From: Xylogone sp. PMI_703
Taxonomy: Eukaryota; Ascomycota; Leotiomycetes
Reading direction: 5' to 3'
Length of the DNA: 64,000 nt
Assembly (NCBI GenBank): GCA_021399445.1
Contig: JAJTUQ010000001.1
Location: forward strand, 1,736,001-1,800,000
The position numbers and the translations under genes were made by a program. Every line of letters begins with the position of its first letter. Position 1 is the stretch's first letter. Shown piece by piece: positions 1 to 11,126 of the stretch. The notes below the pieces were generated by a model. It saw nothing but the letters and a program-made list of their open reading frames with translations. It made no database searches and had not been told where the DNA came from.

Positions 1-1874
1 CATACGTATAGGGCGAAGGAAGAGACCCACGTGTTGGAGAGTTCACCAACAATCTAGCGCATATTTCGACCATTTTTGTGTATCTACATCTTTAACCATC
101 TTCTTCTATGTACCATGGTGAAGGTGCGCAAAAGGCAAAAGGTAGATGCCAAATGCCAAATAAAGATGGTCAAAATTACTCCCGATCATTTTTTAGGACA
201 AGGGAAGCAAGTCTTAGTCTTGATTTAGCCCTATAACCTGTCAACACATATTTAGTCTTTCATTAATCACTCCTTATTATGGACAAGAGAGCGAGAAGAG
301 AGAAAGGGTGTGTGTGTATGTACGTGAACGTCCTGGCTGAAAAATTGAATTCAGCCCCAGGATAGTCTTTACCTAAACAGGGACCCCGTAAGTTACAATA
401 ACTTAAGAATCAGTGCCAATTAGGGGTTCGATTAGACGTCGAATAATCAACAGCTCTGTGGAATAAGTTGCCAGTCTAGATCCACCTACGAAAAGTGACC
501 AAGGCTCCTTCCCTTCTGAAGTACCGTATTCTGTTGATTGACATAGGCCAGCCCTTCGTTGTCTAAAACCACCATAGCAGCCAGAGGATCGTATTATTAC
601 GAGGCCGTACATGGTAACGACCAGTAGCTGCATATTGAATGCTTACATGCCCTAGGAACCTACCCAATGACGCCGTCAGCTCCTTTTCTTGCTCACCCGC
701 AACCACGCGGAGGGGTCAGCCCACTTCTGCAACAATTCCGAAAAGTGCAGGAACGGCCTCCATCTGCATATATCTAGAGATCATTATTGCCCGAATGGCC
801 ATTCACGATCCATAGCCCCTGTAGGTCGGATGTGACCCACGAGCCGTGCAGAGTACACTCCCCTCTCACTGGGCCGTCTCTTCCCCTTCTTCACATGTTT
901 CGGGGCAGGGCCATTTGGTGGTGCTTGTACAGTATGGTCTTTCCATTCGCACGTCCCTACCACCATGAACAGATCCCAGCAGCCGCATTGCTCGACCAAA
1001 CGCTTTCCTTTCTTCCTCCTATCCCAGGGGAGAAAGGTAGATTATGACTTCGGAGAGAAAATCCGGCAAAAACGAGCGGGAGAAATACTAGTGCCTTAAA
1101 AAAACACTCTCGATTAGTGGTTATTGCACACCCGATAGCCCGGATTGGATGAGATACTAGGTAGTAACATACCCGTGATAGACAGAACCTGGCTGGGCCT
1201 GTTCAGTAACTCCAAGATTTCTTTCCCAGCTGTGGAGTGTGCTTCAGGGCGTGATCCATACCAATATCCTCAAGAGGGTGGCATCTGTTAGTGCCAGGCG
1301 ATAGTTCACACCACCACCCCGGGAAGAGTCATCCCACATAAAATCAAACATATCATATCACCAATGCACACTGCCAAATCATGTCCTTTATACTGGACAC
1401 ACGAAGACACAATACACAGCCAACAGGTAGGTTAATATCCCAAGCACTTCGCATTGTACGTCAGCATTGAAGCCATTGCATTTTCTACATTCGCCTGCCC
1501 TAAAGAAGAGCGGACCCAAATTTCGATTGTGCCTGAGCAGACAAACTTTTGAGAGAAAGACGAAAATCCAACGTCTGCGTCCATTCCATTACCTCCCTTA
1601 CAACTGCTGGTTTCGAGATCGTCAGGGTTGCCAAGATAAAAGTGCAAGATCGAGACCCACAAATCCGAACCAGAGCCCCCCGGAGGAAGAACCACTATGC
1701 TGTGTAAAGAACAAGAAAAACAATTTGAGAAGCCCCAAGAATACATGTCAAGGAAAAAACTGCGAAAAGCCGATGCGTATTTATATAGTGTTTTCGGGCG
1801 AGATTTGGTTGAGGAGCCGGCCCTGGAATGGTGTTGAAGGAAACCTAATTCCTCTTTCCCAATTCATTATAGCT
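1..1874. other. Gene-free stretch downstream of the RNA-binding protein gene
   Basis: No reading frame here looks like a conserved protein. The longest (plus strand about 1,467-1,994, minus strand about 1,432-1,746) overlap each other on opposite strands, lack recognisable motifs and run into the 3' end of the next gene. A short TG-rich run lies near 309-320. The part next to 1,874 is likely 3' UTR of the minus-strand gene. Confidence 0.5.
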
Positions 1875-3875
1875 TTACATTATCTGATCTTGAGTGAGAT
1901 TGGTGGCTTCCGTCTCCATGGCATCACCGTTAGAAGGCGTCTGGTACTTGACGTAGCTCAGGCCAAGAGGGCGGCCGCCGTACTGGTAACCTGAGAATTT
2001 TTCGATGGCTGTATCAGCATTCTCGGCCGTGTCAAATCGAACAACGCCGGTTCCACGAGAGCGGCCGTTTGGCTCATACTGAATCTCAGCTTGCTCAACC
2101 TTCCCAATTGTGGTGAAGAGCTCGACAAGATCCTCGTTGCTAGTCGACCACGGGAGCTATTTTCACTGTATTAGCTTCCACAAGACTAATATGGCAGAAC
2201 TTATACTCACATTGCGAACATAAATGGTCTCGCTTCTTTCAGTGCCCGCCGTGGCGTAGTCGGTGAAGGGATTCGGGGGTACAGATGGTGCATTCGCATC
2301 ATACCCACCTCCTGGGCCGCCGCTGTAGCCACCACCGTAACCTCCCCGACCACCGAATCCACCAAATCCGCCACGACCGTAACCACCACCACGGCCACCA
2401 AATCCAAAGCCGCCGCGTCCTCCAAATCCACCTCGGCCACCAAACCCTGGTCCAGAGCCGGCGAATCGATCTTCACGAACTTCCAAGAGTCGTCCTTGCC
2501 AGTCGTAGCCGTTAAATTGCTGGATCGCATTTCGAGCATCGTCGGGAGATTCGAATGCCACAATACCGGATCCCTTCGGGCGTCCATCAGGTCCAACATG
2601 AACATCGGCACGAATGACGGCGCCGTTGCGAGCTAGAATATAGAAATATAATGGTTAACATACAAAGATGCACATCCCTAGAGCCCATGATGTCAGTATA
2701 AAGACCGGGACTTACCAGCTTGTCGGAATAGATCCTTCAAATCTTGCCAACCCACAGTGTAGGGAAGCTGTGAGTTAAGTTGTCAACATAAATGCCCCAA
2801 CACAAGTTCGCAAATGGAAAAAAAGAGGGACATGACAAACGTTTGATACGTAGATTTGGCGGCCGCCACCACCACCACCACCACCACCACCACCCATAGG
2901 GGCTCCGTATCCGCCGCCGCCAAAACCGCCGCGGCCCATAGATCCATCATAACCACCTCGGCCGCCTGCAGATGGGCCAGTAAAACGAGGCTCGGCCTCC
3001 CGGTCCTACATAAGCGGGAACGAAACGCATCAGAATCTGTCTGTGAAGTCCAGGTGGGAGATATGATAGCTTACCTCGCGGACATAAACCAATCGTCCCA
3101 TCAAATTCTGGTTGCTGAGCGTGTTGATCGCCTGTTGAGCTTGTTCCCTCGTAGCATATTCTACAATGCTGAAATTGACCCATGTCAGTACGAAAAGTCC
3201 CATCGCTTTTTATCATGAGTGGGAAATGTAGAACTCACCCGCATCCCTACATAACCCACGGAACAGCGTCCCAATCCGTCAATCCAACATTCCCTCAAAG
3301 ACTAGAAAAAGAAAAGAAAAACTCGAAAAAGCCAGCTACGTATAGGCGCCCACCTTCGACATTCCATTGGGAAGTAACAACACATCAGCAAATACGACTT
3401 CTCCGGCTACATTTCGAGTCACGCACTCCCAGTTAGCCAATCATTCCATCTTACTTTCTTTCGAGCAGAAAACAAAAAAGCCACCAAGCTCTTGCACAGA
3501 CTAACCGGATCTCATGAAGTCTTTGAGGTGATGCCACTTTACATCATAGGACAAGTTGCCGACGTAGACACGTCGGTCTTGCTGGGAGGACTCTCGAATG
3601 TTGGTCATCATCTGTTCTCTAGCAGCAGCACGCTCTTCGTAAGATCTCGGCGGCGCACCACCATAGCCTGAGCCACCGGAGGCTCCTCCACCGGCACCTG
3701 CACCTGACATTGGAGAGCGAGATCTGCGATCGTTTCTACGATGGTCGTCCCGGCTCCGAGAGCGGCTGCGGGGAGAATATGAACGGCGACGAGTAGAGCG
3801 ACCTGGACTACGAGAACGACGACGAGGAGAGCGAGATCTCTCGCGCTGCGGGATGTAAGTATCTATTCCAACCAT
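1875..3875 (-). CDS. Three-RRM SR/GAR-type mRNA-binding protein (Gbp2/Hrb1-like)
   Basis: Nuclear mRNA-binding protein of the yeast Gbp2/Hrb1 type, expected to act in mRNP quality control and export. I assemble 8 exons on the minus strand: 3506-3875, 3354-3406, 3239-3246, 3075-3168, 2841-3005, 2716-2767, 2211-2632 and 1875-2156. They total 1,446 nt (481 aa) with no frame break. The N-terminus (about residues 10-55) is rich in RS/SR dipeptides. RRM1 carries RVYVGNL and GCGIVEY, RRM2 carries QIYVSN and GSGIVAF, and RRM3 carries TIYVRN and GTGVVRF. RRM1 and RRM2 are joined by a Gly/Arg-rich linker with a poly-Gly tract; RRM2 and RRM3 are joined by a long GRGG/FGG (GAR) region. The 8-nt exon 3239-3246 is needed to complete the RNP1 motif of RRM1. 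The start at 3875 is the first ATG before the RS region; an extra upstream exon is possible. Confidence 0.88.
2866..2894. repeat. (ACC)n microsatellite encoding poly-Gly
   Basis: About nine to ten tandem CCA/ACC triplets on the plus strand. On the coding (minus) strand they read GGT and encode a glycine run in the linker before RRM2 of the RNA-binding protein. Such tracts vary in length between strains; this one stays in frame here. Confidence 0.85.
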
Positions 3876-5815
3876 CAAGAAGACTTGATGCTTGAGAGAT
3901 CTAAAAGAAGAATCAAAAAAAAGGGGGAGGGGGAGGGAAATGGAATATCTCTCTCCGAGAGTCGAGTGGGGATTGGAGGGGAGGGAACACCAGAGATCGG
4001 CTGATGAAGCGAAGATGCGGCTGGGTTCGTTGGAGAGATTCCAGAGGCCTAGCAAAGCGCGCTTTCAGCTTTTCCTTGTCCCCTTCCGAGGCGTGAGATT
4101 CTCACAGCGGTTCTCCTTTCCTAGCCGGTAGCAGCGCCAGGGACTAAGATAAGAGGAGGGTAGTGCACGGCCCGTAAGGCTGGACAGAACGGCTAGTCCT
4201 AAAGATGCCTACGCCCCAGCTTCCTGGGTAACCGGGACTTTGCTATATTCTTGATTCCTTTTGATATTGAAGCAGAAAAAGAGGTGAAAGAACGCTCATG
4301 GGCGCATTGAACTTACAGGGCGATAGGTATCACCAGTATCAGCTGCTAGTTTGCGACACAAAAGTTAGAAAAGTGCTCCCTAGCAGTCTTGAGCACGGAA
4401 CGTCCTGGGAAACGATGACAGAGAAGAGTTAAATGTAGAAGAGATTCAAACTCTCGCAGCAGTGAATGGAGGATGAAGAGGCAGTGAATGGACCCGAGCA
4501 GTAGACAAGCCCAGCCTATTGGACGGCCCTGGGGGAGGGGGGAGAGACGACATACCCATGGTGCTGTAATGTTACCCGCGGTGGATAAGATCCTTAGAGG
4601 CTTTATGGGTTGACAAGAGAGGGTTGCCCTTCGATGCTAGAGCTGCACGAGGAGGCGGATTTCAAAGTAGCCGTCAAAACCTGCGCAAGGATCTGGATGC
4701 AGAGCCGTGTGATTCTATGGAGCTCAGAGGGCGAATGAGCAGTCGAGAAGGCACCGGTTTTTACGGGCGAAGCACGAGACTGTTGTTTGGGTCGGCAAAC
4801 AGCCCAGTCAGGCAAGGCGCTGCGAAAGGTTATACAAGAGCACAACGCGCGCGAAGGGGGGACAGGTCGGATGTTTCGCGTGTGAGAGGAGAAGGAAGGG
4901 CGAGATATTTTTTCTTTGGTCGAATTTTTTTTCTACTCTGGGGTTCGTATCTGATGTGATATGCCGGCTATGACGAGCGGAGCGTGGCACGGGATGGGCG
5001 CGCAGATAGAACCTGCGCTACTGCTGTAGAGAGATTTCGGAGTCAGCACAGCAGCAACCACGCACGTCAGTCCAAGTACAGGAACGACCAGGGGAGTTTA
5101 GAGCAGAGTATGATGCAGGCCCGGTGGGTTTCTGCGCGCTCTGGCTCCCGTCCGCAGAGGCAGCTGGAGCGCGGCGCGTGTGGCGCTGGGAAAGGTCCTG
5201 AAGAGAGAGAAACTGAAGGGCTGGAAAGAGGGCTGAACGGGCATAAACTGACGGATGAGGAGAGGGGTGTGAAGGTGCCTACCACGATGCAAACTTGCTT
5301 CTGGATTCAGAGCCGTGACGAGAGACTCGTTCTTCCTCGGTCAAGAAGGGCTTCCTTTCCTGCGGTGGCAGCAGCTGGAGCAGCAACAGCAGTAGTGGGG
5401 TGGGTTGCAGAGTCGCAGCACGTCGTCCGTGAGTGGTGATTGATGTGCTTGCAGCGTCCTTCTTCCCAACCAGGGCCGGTTCAAACCAGAAAGGGCGTAG
5501 CAGTGACTAACACAGAATCGGGAGGTCGGCGAGGGCTTGAGTGTGTGCGCGCGCGAGTGTGTGTCGATGTGGAAGGAGGGATGAGTGGGGATGGGGGAAA
5601 GGGAGGGAGGTGCAGTTTGTGTGCAGTTTTGCAGCTGGAGAGGTCGAGAAAGCTTTTGGCGACAGGGAAGCTGGGAAAGGCACGCAGTGGAGAAGAAACG
5701 AGGCAGCCAGGCGTCGACCGCAGCCGAACGAGCCCTTCCCCCCTAGCTTGGTGGCCTGGCGAGCCTGGTGAGGAAGAGGTACCTCGCTCAGTACAGATGT
5801 ACCTGGGGGGACTTG

Positions 5816-5855
5816 TACCGTACCGTACTGTACTGCACTGTACTGCACCTTTCCG
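5816..5855. repeat. GTACCGTAC/GTACTGTAC motif cluster A
   Basis: A run of near-tandem GTACYGTAC and CTGTACTGCAC units. Cluster B at 50,157-50,192 is strongly similar (both begin TTGTACCGTAC and contain CTGCACTGTACT). It lies about 1.9 kb upstream of the RNA-binding protein start. Its function is unknown. Confidence 0.6.
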
Positions 5856-8696
5856 CGCGCGCTCCTTCTCGTGCGTCCAACGCTTCCGTTTGCCGTGCTT
5901 GGCCTCGGGCGCCAAGGTCCAGAGCGCCCTTCTACAGCAATCACCTCCCCCAGCACCCCGTTGCCTCTCGTCTTCTGCACAGCATCGAGTCCTCACCACC
6001 GCAAACTCGGATGGCTCAGCAGCTGTGTTGGGCTGCCGAACCAAGGACTTCTGCTGAGTCCAGCAATCCGCGTGCTGGGCCTTGCAGCCCGTCAATTGTC
6101 AAAAGCCGTGGCAGCTCCATGTATGAGGACGGGGATGGCTTCTCGCTCATGCTGGACTATGTAGTACGGTGCCAATTGCTGGCTCGGGGCGAGTTCGCAG
6201 GCAGCTGTCAAACTGCCCGGCCTCAACTGCTGCTTTTCCCACCTAGCTCCATCACGAGCGTCCCAATGCTACCTCCAGTATTATCCAACGCCATACCCAC
6301 GCTCACGCCCAACACCCACAAACGCGACCATCCACCAAAGCAAACCGCCCAAATTAAAGGCAAAAAAGACGAGGCAATCATGTACGCGGGCTCTCAGGTG
6401 TCATGGCGTGCTTTGCCTGCTGCTCGCTGCTGCCGTTGGTGGGTGTTGGTGGAGGCTCTAGGGCACCGAATCTCCATAATAATCCAGTAGAGCTATCATG
6501 ATGGTGGTGCGCTGCCTGTCTCCCTCAACCAGTCGGCACGCTCTAACCGCTCAACAGCCATCACCTGGGGAGCTATCACATCTCATCAATTAAGCCGAGC
6601 GCTGCAGCCCAGCACACCAGGCTTCTGGGGGTGAGGACCGATGGCCCCGCCATTCTACGGAGAGATTTCTCGTGCATCCTGTGCGGGTGGTGCCTGGGGA
6701 TCAAGACCACCCAGCTTTGGAGTGGGAGTGGGAGAGCGTTAGGAGAGGGACCCAAAGTCTGGTAAGCCTCTCTGGAGGCAGTTATATCCCTTGCTGGTTA
6801 GTGGACAGTACAATGCAGGTGGTGCCTATATTAACGGTATGTTTGCTCACAGGCCTGGGGCACCGCATCGACGCATCTCATCTACGGTCGCGAGAGCGTT
6901 GTGCTCAGCATACTATTTCGGTGCATCAATGGGCGTTGTGCAGTACGGGTAAGCCCTGTGGTGGATGCAAGATGTACTCGTATACCAGCATTCATGCAAG
7001 GAGGCCCCGCCAGGCATTTCGTAAGGAGGGAAGAAAGGTCGCTGAATGGGCCACAGCCTGCAAGTACCCGCGCAGAGGACATCTGCTGAAAGAAATCCGG
7101 GTGTGCCAGGCCTGCAGCAGAAGCAGAGCAGAAGCAGCAGCTACCACCCCATTCCCGGGGGTTGCTGCAACCGTGGAAAAAGGTCGTGGGCATACAGCTC
7201 GGGCCAATGCCTGAGAATAAGTACTTGGAAGCTCCACTATTTCCCGATTGCTTTCCTGACTCCTTCGTTTTCTGGTGTCCCTCTTGGGAAAGCACCAGCT
7301 GCGGTAAAGACGTTGTGGTGATCTGCACCAGGAGTAGGCTACGGACAGACTTGTCAGGCACCTTATATTTGCTGAGAGATCTCTGACAGATGGTCATCTG
7401 GGATAGCCACTCTTCGTGGCTGCATTCTGACCAAGGGGGGCTGATTAGCTCAGGAGAGAGACAACGAGAGCGATGTCGCAATCGATCACCGTGGCCCCTC
7501 CTTGAGCTGTTCCTCCGTCTTTCACCACGTAACAGGAACCCGAGAGGGCAAGCATCATTACCGTTAATTGAGAAACTGTATATGTGTCCAGAGGATCAAC
7601 GGCTGTGGATTTGGGAGGAGGCTCCGCTGACTCCTCGCTCAGGAACAAACCCTGAAAAAGCGCCCTCTTTGGCCAGCTACAGAAGCATAATTGCCTGTAA
7701 TAAGAGGTAAGCGCCTAGCCAGCCAGAGGGCAGCTCAGTCCGGGATGACCTGCAGCCGCAGAGACGCACGTCCTGTACACTTACATACGGTACCGCAGCG
7801 TCCGCTGGCCCTGATACGGTTCGGGCAGTTTGGTCTGCACGGCCCGAAGGGTTGGGAATCCAAGTACAGTAGCAGTACAGCGCTGGAGGAATCAGTCGCA
7901 GTAGTGATTCGGCAGCGTGGGCGTGCGAGTACGAAAAGGAACAGCCCGCAACGAGGAAGTAAGGGGGATGTCCTGAAGCAGCGACTATGACGCTGGACAC
8001 TGCAGAAAGCGAGCGTAGATCAATGCTGGGAGCAGCGAGCTCAGCGCACCGGATGGAAAGTCGTATTATTGTACCACAGTACTTGTACAGCAGGACGGGG
8101 GCGCAAAGAGATTTTAGGATCCAGCAGGACGGATATACCAGCGGAGCTGGCCCTGGGCTGGGCCGCATGTGAGAGACCCAATCGAGGCGACGCCATGCAT
8201 GCAGGGCGCTGGGCATGCGACGGGGACAACCGCCGTGATGCAGCTCTGACCGACTCTTAATAGGAAAGGGAGAACATGGACCAGCCGTGCTGTTGTGTAA
8301 ATTGCGCCTGCACCACCCTCCTCGACCGTCCTAATTAGCCCCGTCCGCTTAGGGTAAAGAAAGAGGCCTCTCCGGGTGAGGCAGGATGTGTCGAGAATGT
8401 TAGCTATCGCCTGCTGGCCGCGCGGGAGCAGCCAATAGCTGGCGCCAGAGTGATGGTGTCCATCATCATGATTCCTCCACCGGCCAATAATACGGTACGG
8501 TAATAGTGTCGTCTCTCCGGAGTACCTTTGGGGAGGTGCGCTTCCGCGCGCTGGGATTTGAGAGAGAGCAGTCTCGGTGATTTCTCGCAGCGCGTATTAA
8601 TTGAGAATTGTCTCCCGCTGCTGCCACCGTCAATGGGATCCCCAAAGCAAATATGTTCCCCAGCGTCTCCGTCCACGGTCCACGGCAACTGTAGAA

Positions 8697-8722
8697 CGTA
8701 CTGTACAGTACTGTACAGTGCC
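8697..8722. repeat. Palindromic ACTGTACAGT repeat cluster
   Basis: Two overlapping copies of the perfect 10-bp palindrome ACTGTACAGT, about 1.15 kb upstream of COQ9. It belongs to the same family of GTACTGTAC-like motifs seen near 5,816, 8,080 and 50,157. Confidence 0.6.
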
Positions 8723-9872
8723 GTCCTGTCTGTATTTGTATGCCTTGCTCTGCTCTGCTCTTCTCTACTTTGCTGCTGCTGTGCTACCCACAATTGCCCT
8801 CTCCGGTTCCACTGCTGCGACGATCCAGCACGCTCTTCTCTTGCCCAATGGCCATAAGCCGTCGCCGGCAGACTGTGGTAGGCACGAGAGGCCGCCCCTG
8901 GCAATGGTGATGCCTTTACCGTCTTTGACCCCAAAAAGGCCCCTTCCACGGCGCAAGTAATCACGGCGCAGTTCCAAGGACAGAGAGGACTCTGTCATGC
9001 TTCGTGCCTCTTTGTCTTTTCCTCCTCTCCCCTCTTCCCTCTTTTCGGTCTCTTCTCCCATCAGCCCACCACTGCATGTAGCTCTGCAACCACGGACGAG
9101 CGGGCCGCAGCAATTGAGTTCGCAAGTCGAAGTGTTCCCAGGTGAAAGAGCTCTGCGCTGCTTCTTACTGTTATCATCGTACACTGTGCTTGTGCTTGTT
9201 TATGTTTATGATTGGGGTGGTTATTGTAATGGTGTTCGTGGTCTCAATTGCAATTGCAGCAGCAGTGACCGGGTCACATAGATTATTCTTTCCGTTTTGG
9301 GTTCAATCCTGCCGGGCGATGGGCATGGCACCCGCAGATTTAGGCGCGCGAGGCACCGGTACTTTGGCCTGTTTGTCCCAGTTTTCATTTTTCTCATCTC
9401 TTTCCCCTTTCCCATAATCTTTTCCCATCTTGCCTGTTTTACTCCCCAGTATAGTCGCAATAGTAGTTAGGGACTTGCCTGCTTCCTTGTCCAGCCGTTG
9501 TAGACTGGAGAACTTCTGCTTCTGCGATGATGAGAGTACCACAGTGATGTGTTGCGATTCTGTGCCTTACATATTCCAGTCCTAGGCAATGACATTCTGG
9601 GAGCCTCAAATGCCAGGCATAAAGGCATCTCTGTCACTTGCCTGTAAAGAGGCTCTGCGGGTTGATCTTGCGGGGTTTTTGGGTGCCGTGCGCATTCCTG
9701 TCGAAGCGCGGTCCAACGTTATTCCCGGCGGCGTGTCCAAGCGTTCGGGCACGGCCGCACCATTCTTCCACGGTGCGCCCATACAGAGTAATTAGCTTAA
9801 TTGCAGTGCGGCGCCATTATCAACTTGAGACGAACGGCCTTCCAATTCTAGACCTCCCCCAGACTGGTTCCA

Positions 9873-10779
9873 ATGATGGCCTCCAGGTCGCGGCTATTGC
9901 GGTTGAGCTCGCTGAGATGCTCAGCATCGTCGTGGACATCAAATCCCGCCCTTGTCACAAGGCTGTACCATTCTTACGACCATCCTCCACCCCCAGGTCC
10001 TTTCTCCCCCACTGAAACCACCATTCTATCTGCTGCACTGCCTTACGTCCCTACTCATGGCTTCACGCTTACCTCGCTATCTCTTGGTGCAAAGGATGCT
10101 GGTTATATCGATTCTTCCATCAATCTCTTCCCCAAGGGTGCTTTCAGCCTCGTCCATTACCACCTCGTGACGCAACGCAACGCACTCTCAAAAAACGCAG
10201 ATATCCTCGAGATATCCGCTCCAGGGCAAAAGCTATTGGGAATTGGCGCTAAGGTCAGAGCATTGGCATGGCGAAGGCTAATGGGGAACAAGGAGGTTAT
10301 ACATAGGTGGCAAGAGGTATTACGCCCTGAGTTTTCGACTTCCACTATTTGCAAAAGCAGATTAGATCCGTCGCCTTTTCTCTTGTTCTTCCCGAATAAA
10401 CACATCATAGCATCCTGTTGGAACAAGAGGACTAACACCGAAACAGGCACTTGCACTCATGTCCCAGTTTTCCAATATCCCAACTGCTACCGCTGAGCTC
10501 TCCTCTCTCGCTGACGAAATCTGGTTCCTCGCCGGCGATACGTCCGTCGATAGCTCCTGGTATACCAAGCGTGCCTCATTGTCGGCAATCTACGCTGCTA
10601 CCGAGCTGTATATGACCACTGATAAGTCCGCTGGCTTCAAGGACACGAGCGAGTTTCTGGACCGCAGGTTAGAGGATGCCCAGGCCCTGGGTGCCGTGGC
10701 TGGTGGATTGGGGAGGTGGCTTGAATTCACCGCACATGCAGGAGTTAATGTGTTAAGGAGTAAAGGTATGAGAATCTGA
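9873..10779 (+). CDS. COQ9: Ubiquinone biosynthesis protein COQ9
   Basis: Mitochondrial lipid-binding protein of the CoQ synthome, needed with Coq7 for the demethoxy-ubiquinone hydroxylation step. Two exons (9873-10316 and 10447-10779) are joined across a 130-nt GT-AG intron, giving 258 aa. The first 30 or so residues are Arg/Ser/Leu-rich without acidic residues, as expected for a mitochondrial presequence. The N-terminal helical part covers about residues 45-150. The C-terminal part holds the family's SxxDEIWFLAGD-like stretch and a tryptophan in SSWYTKRASLS, matching the COQ9 domain. It is convergent with SMC6. Start chosen at the double ATG just before the presequence; the second ATG is equally possible. 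Confidence 0.9.
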
Positions 10780-11126
10780 AAAGCCCACATGGAGAGAGAG
10801 CTTCTCCGAAGAAATGACGATATAACCCAAAAATGATAATGGGTACCTCTTGTACAATATTACTTTTCTACGCATAGAAAAGAGAAAAACAAAAAGCTAG
10901 AGACTTATTAAGTCTAATAATACCGACACGACTATCCCACCCACATATCCTGGTACCCGGGTACGCCTTTAATCACAATGCCGCCTTTTCCCCCATGAAT
11001 GTCATATTCTTTTGTCCAACCAAGCCGCCCTAAAAAATTGAAACCAGAAATAAAGAATAGAAATCTCGGCGCGCCAAGATAATGGGTAACTTGGAATCTA
11101 CTATACTTTGAAAATGATGGGTGTTT
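10780..11126. other. Convergent 3' intergenic region COQ9/SMC6
   Basis: A stretch of 347 bp between two converging stop codons, A/T-rich around 10,850-10,920. It presumably holds both 3' UTRs and polyadenylation sites. No further element seen. Confidence 0.6.

Larger units (their letters stand above)
3876..9872. other. 6-kb gap between divergent RNA-binding protein and COQ9 genes
   Basis: No credible conserved gene. There are many overlapping frames on both strands of similar length around 4,600-9,500, typical of GC-rich non-coding fungal DNA. Visible structure includes a purine-rich run at about 3,908-3,940, a TG/CG alternating run at about 5,539-5,562, CAG/AGC-rich sequence near 5,370-5,395, and clusters of GTACTGTAC/GTACCGTAC motifs near 5,816-5,855, 8,068-8,095 and 8,697-8,722. 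The two ends must hold the promoters of the flanking genes. A long 5' UTR, a non-coding RNA or a decayed mobile element cannot be excluded. Confidence 0.5.

Noticed and set aside
1467..1994. 175-codon plus-strand frame
   Set aside because: Its last part overlaps the conserved RRM3 exon on the other strand, and composition shows no protein-like pattern.
5440..6095. Opposing frames of about 205 codons on both strands
   Set aside because: Mirror-image frames in GC-rich DNA, low-complexity translations (Arg/Ser/Pro-rich) and no splice-supported extension.
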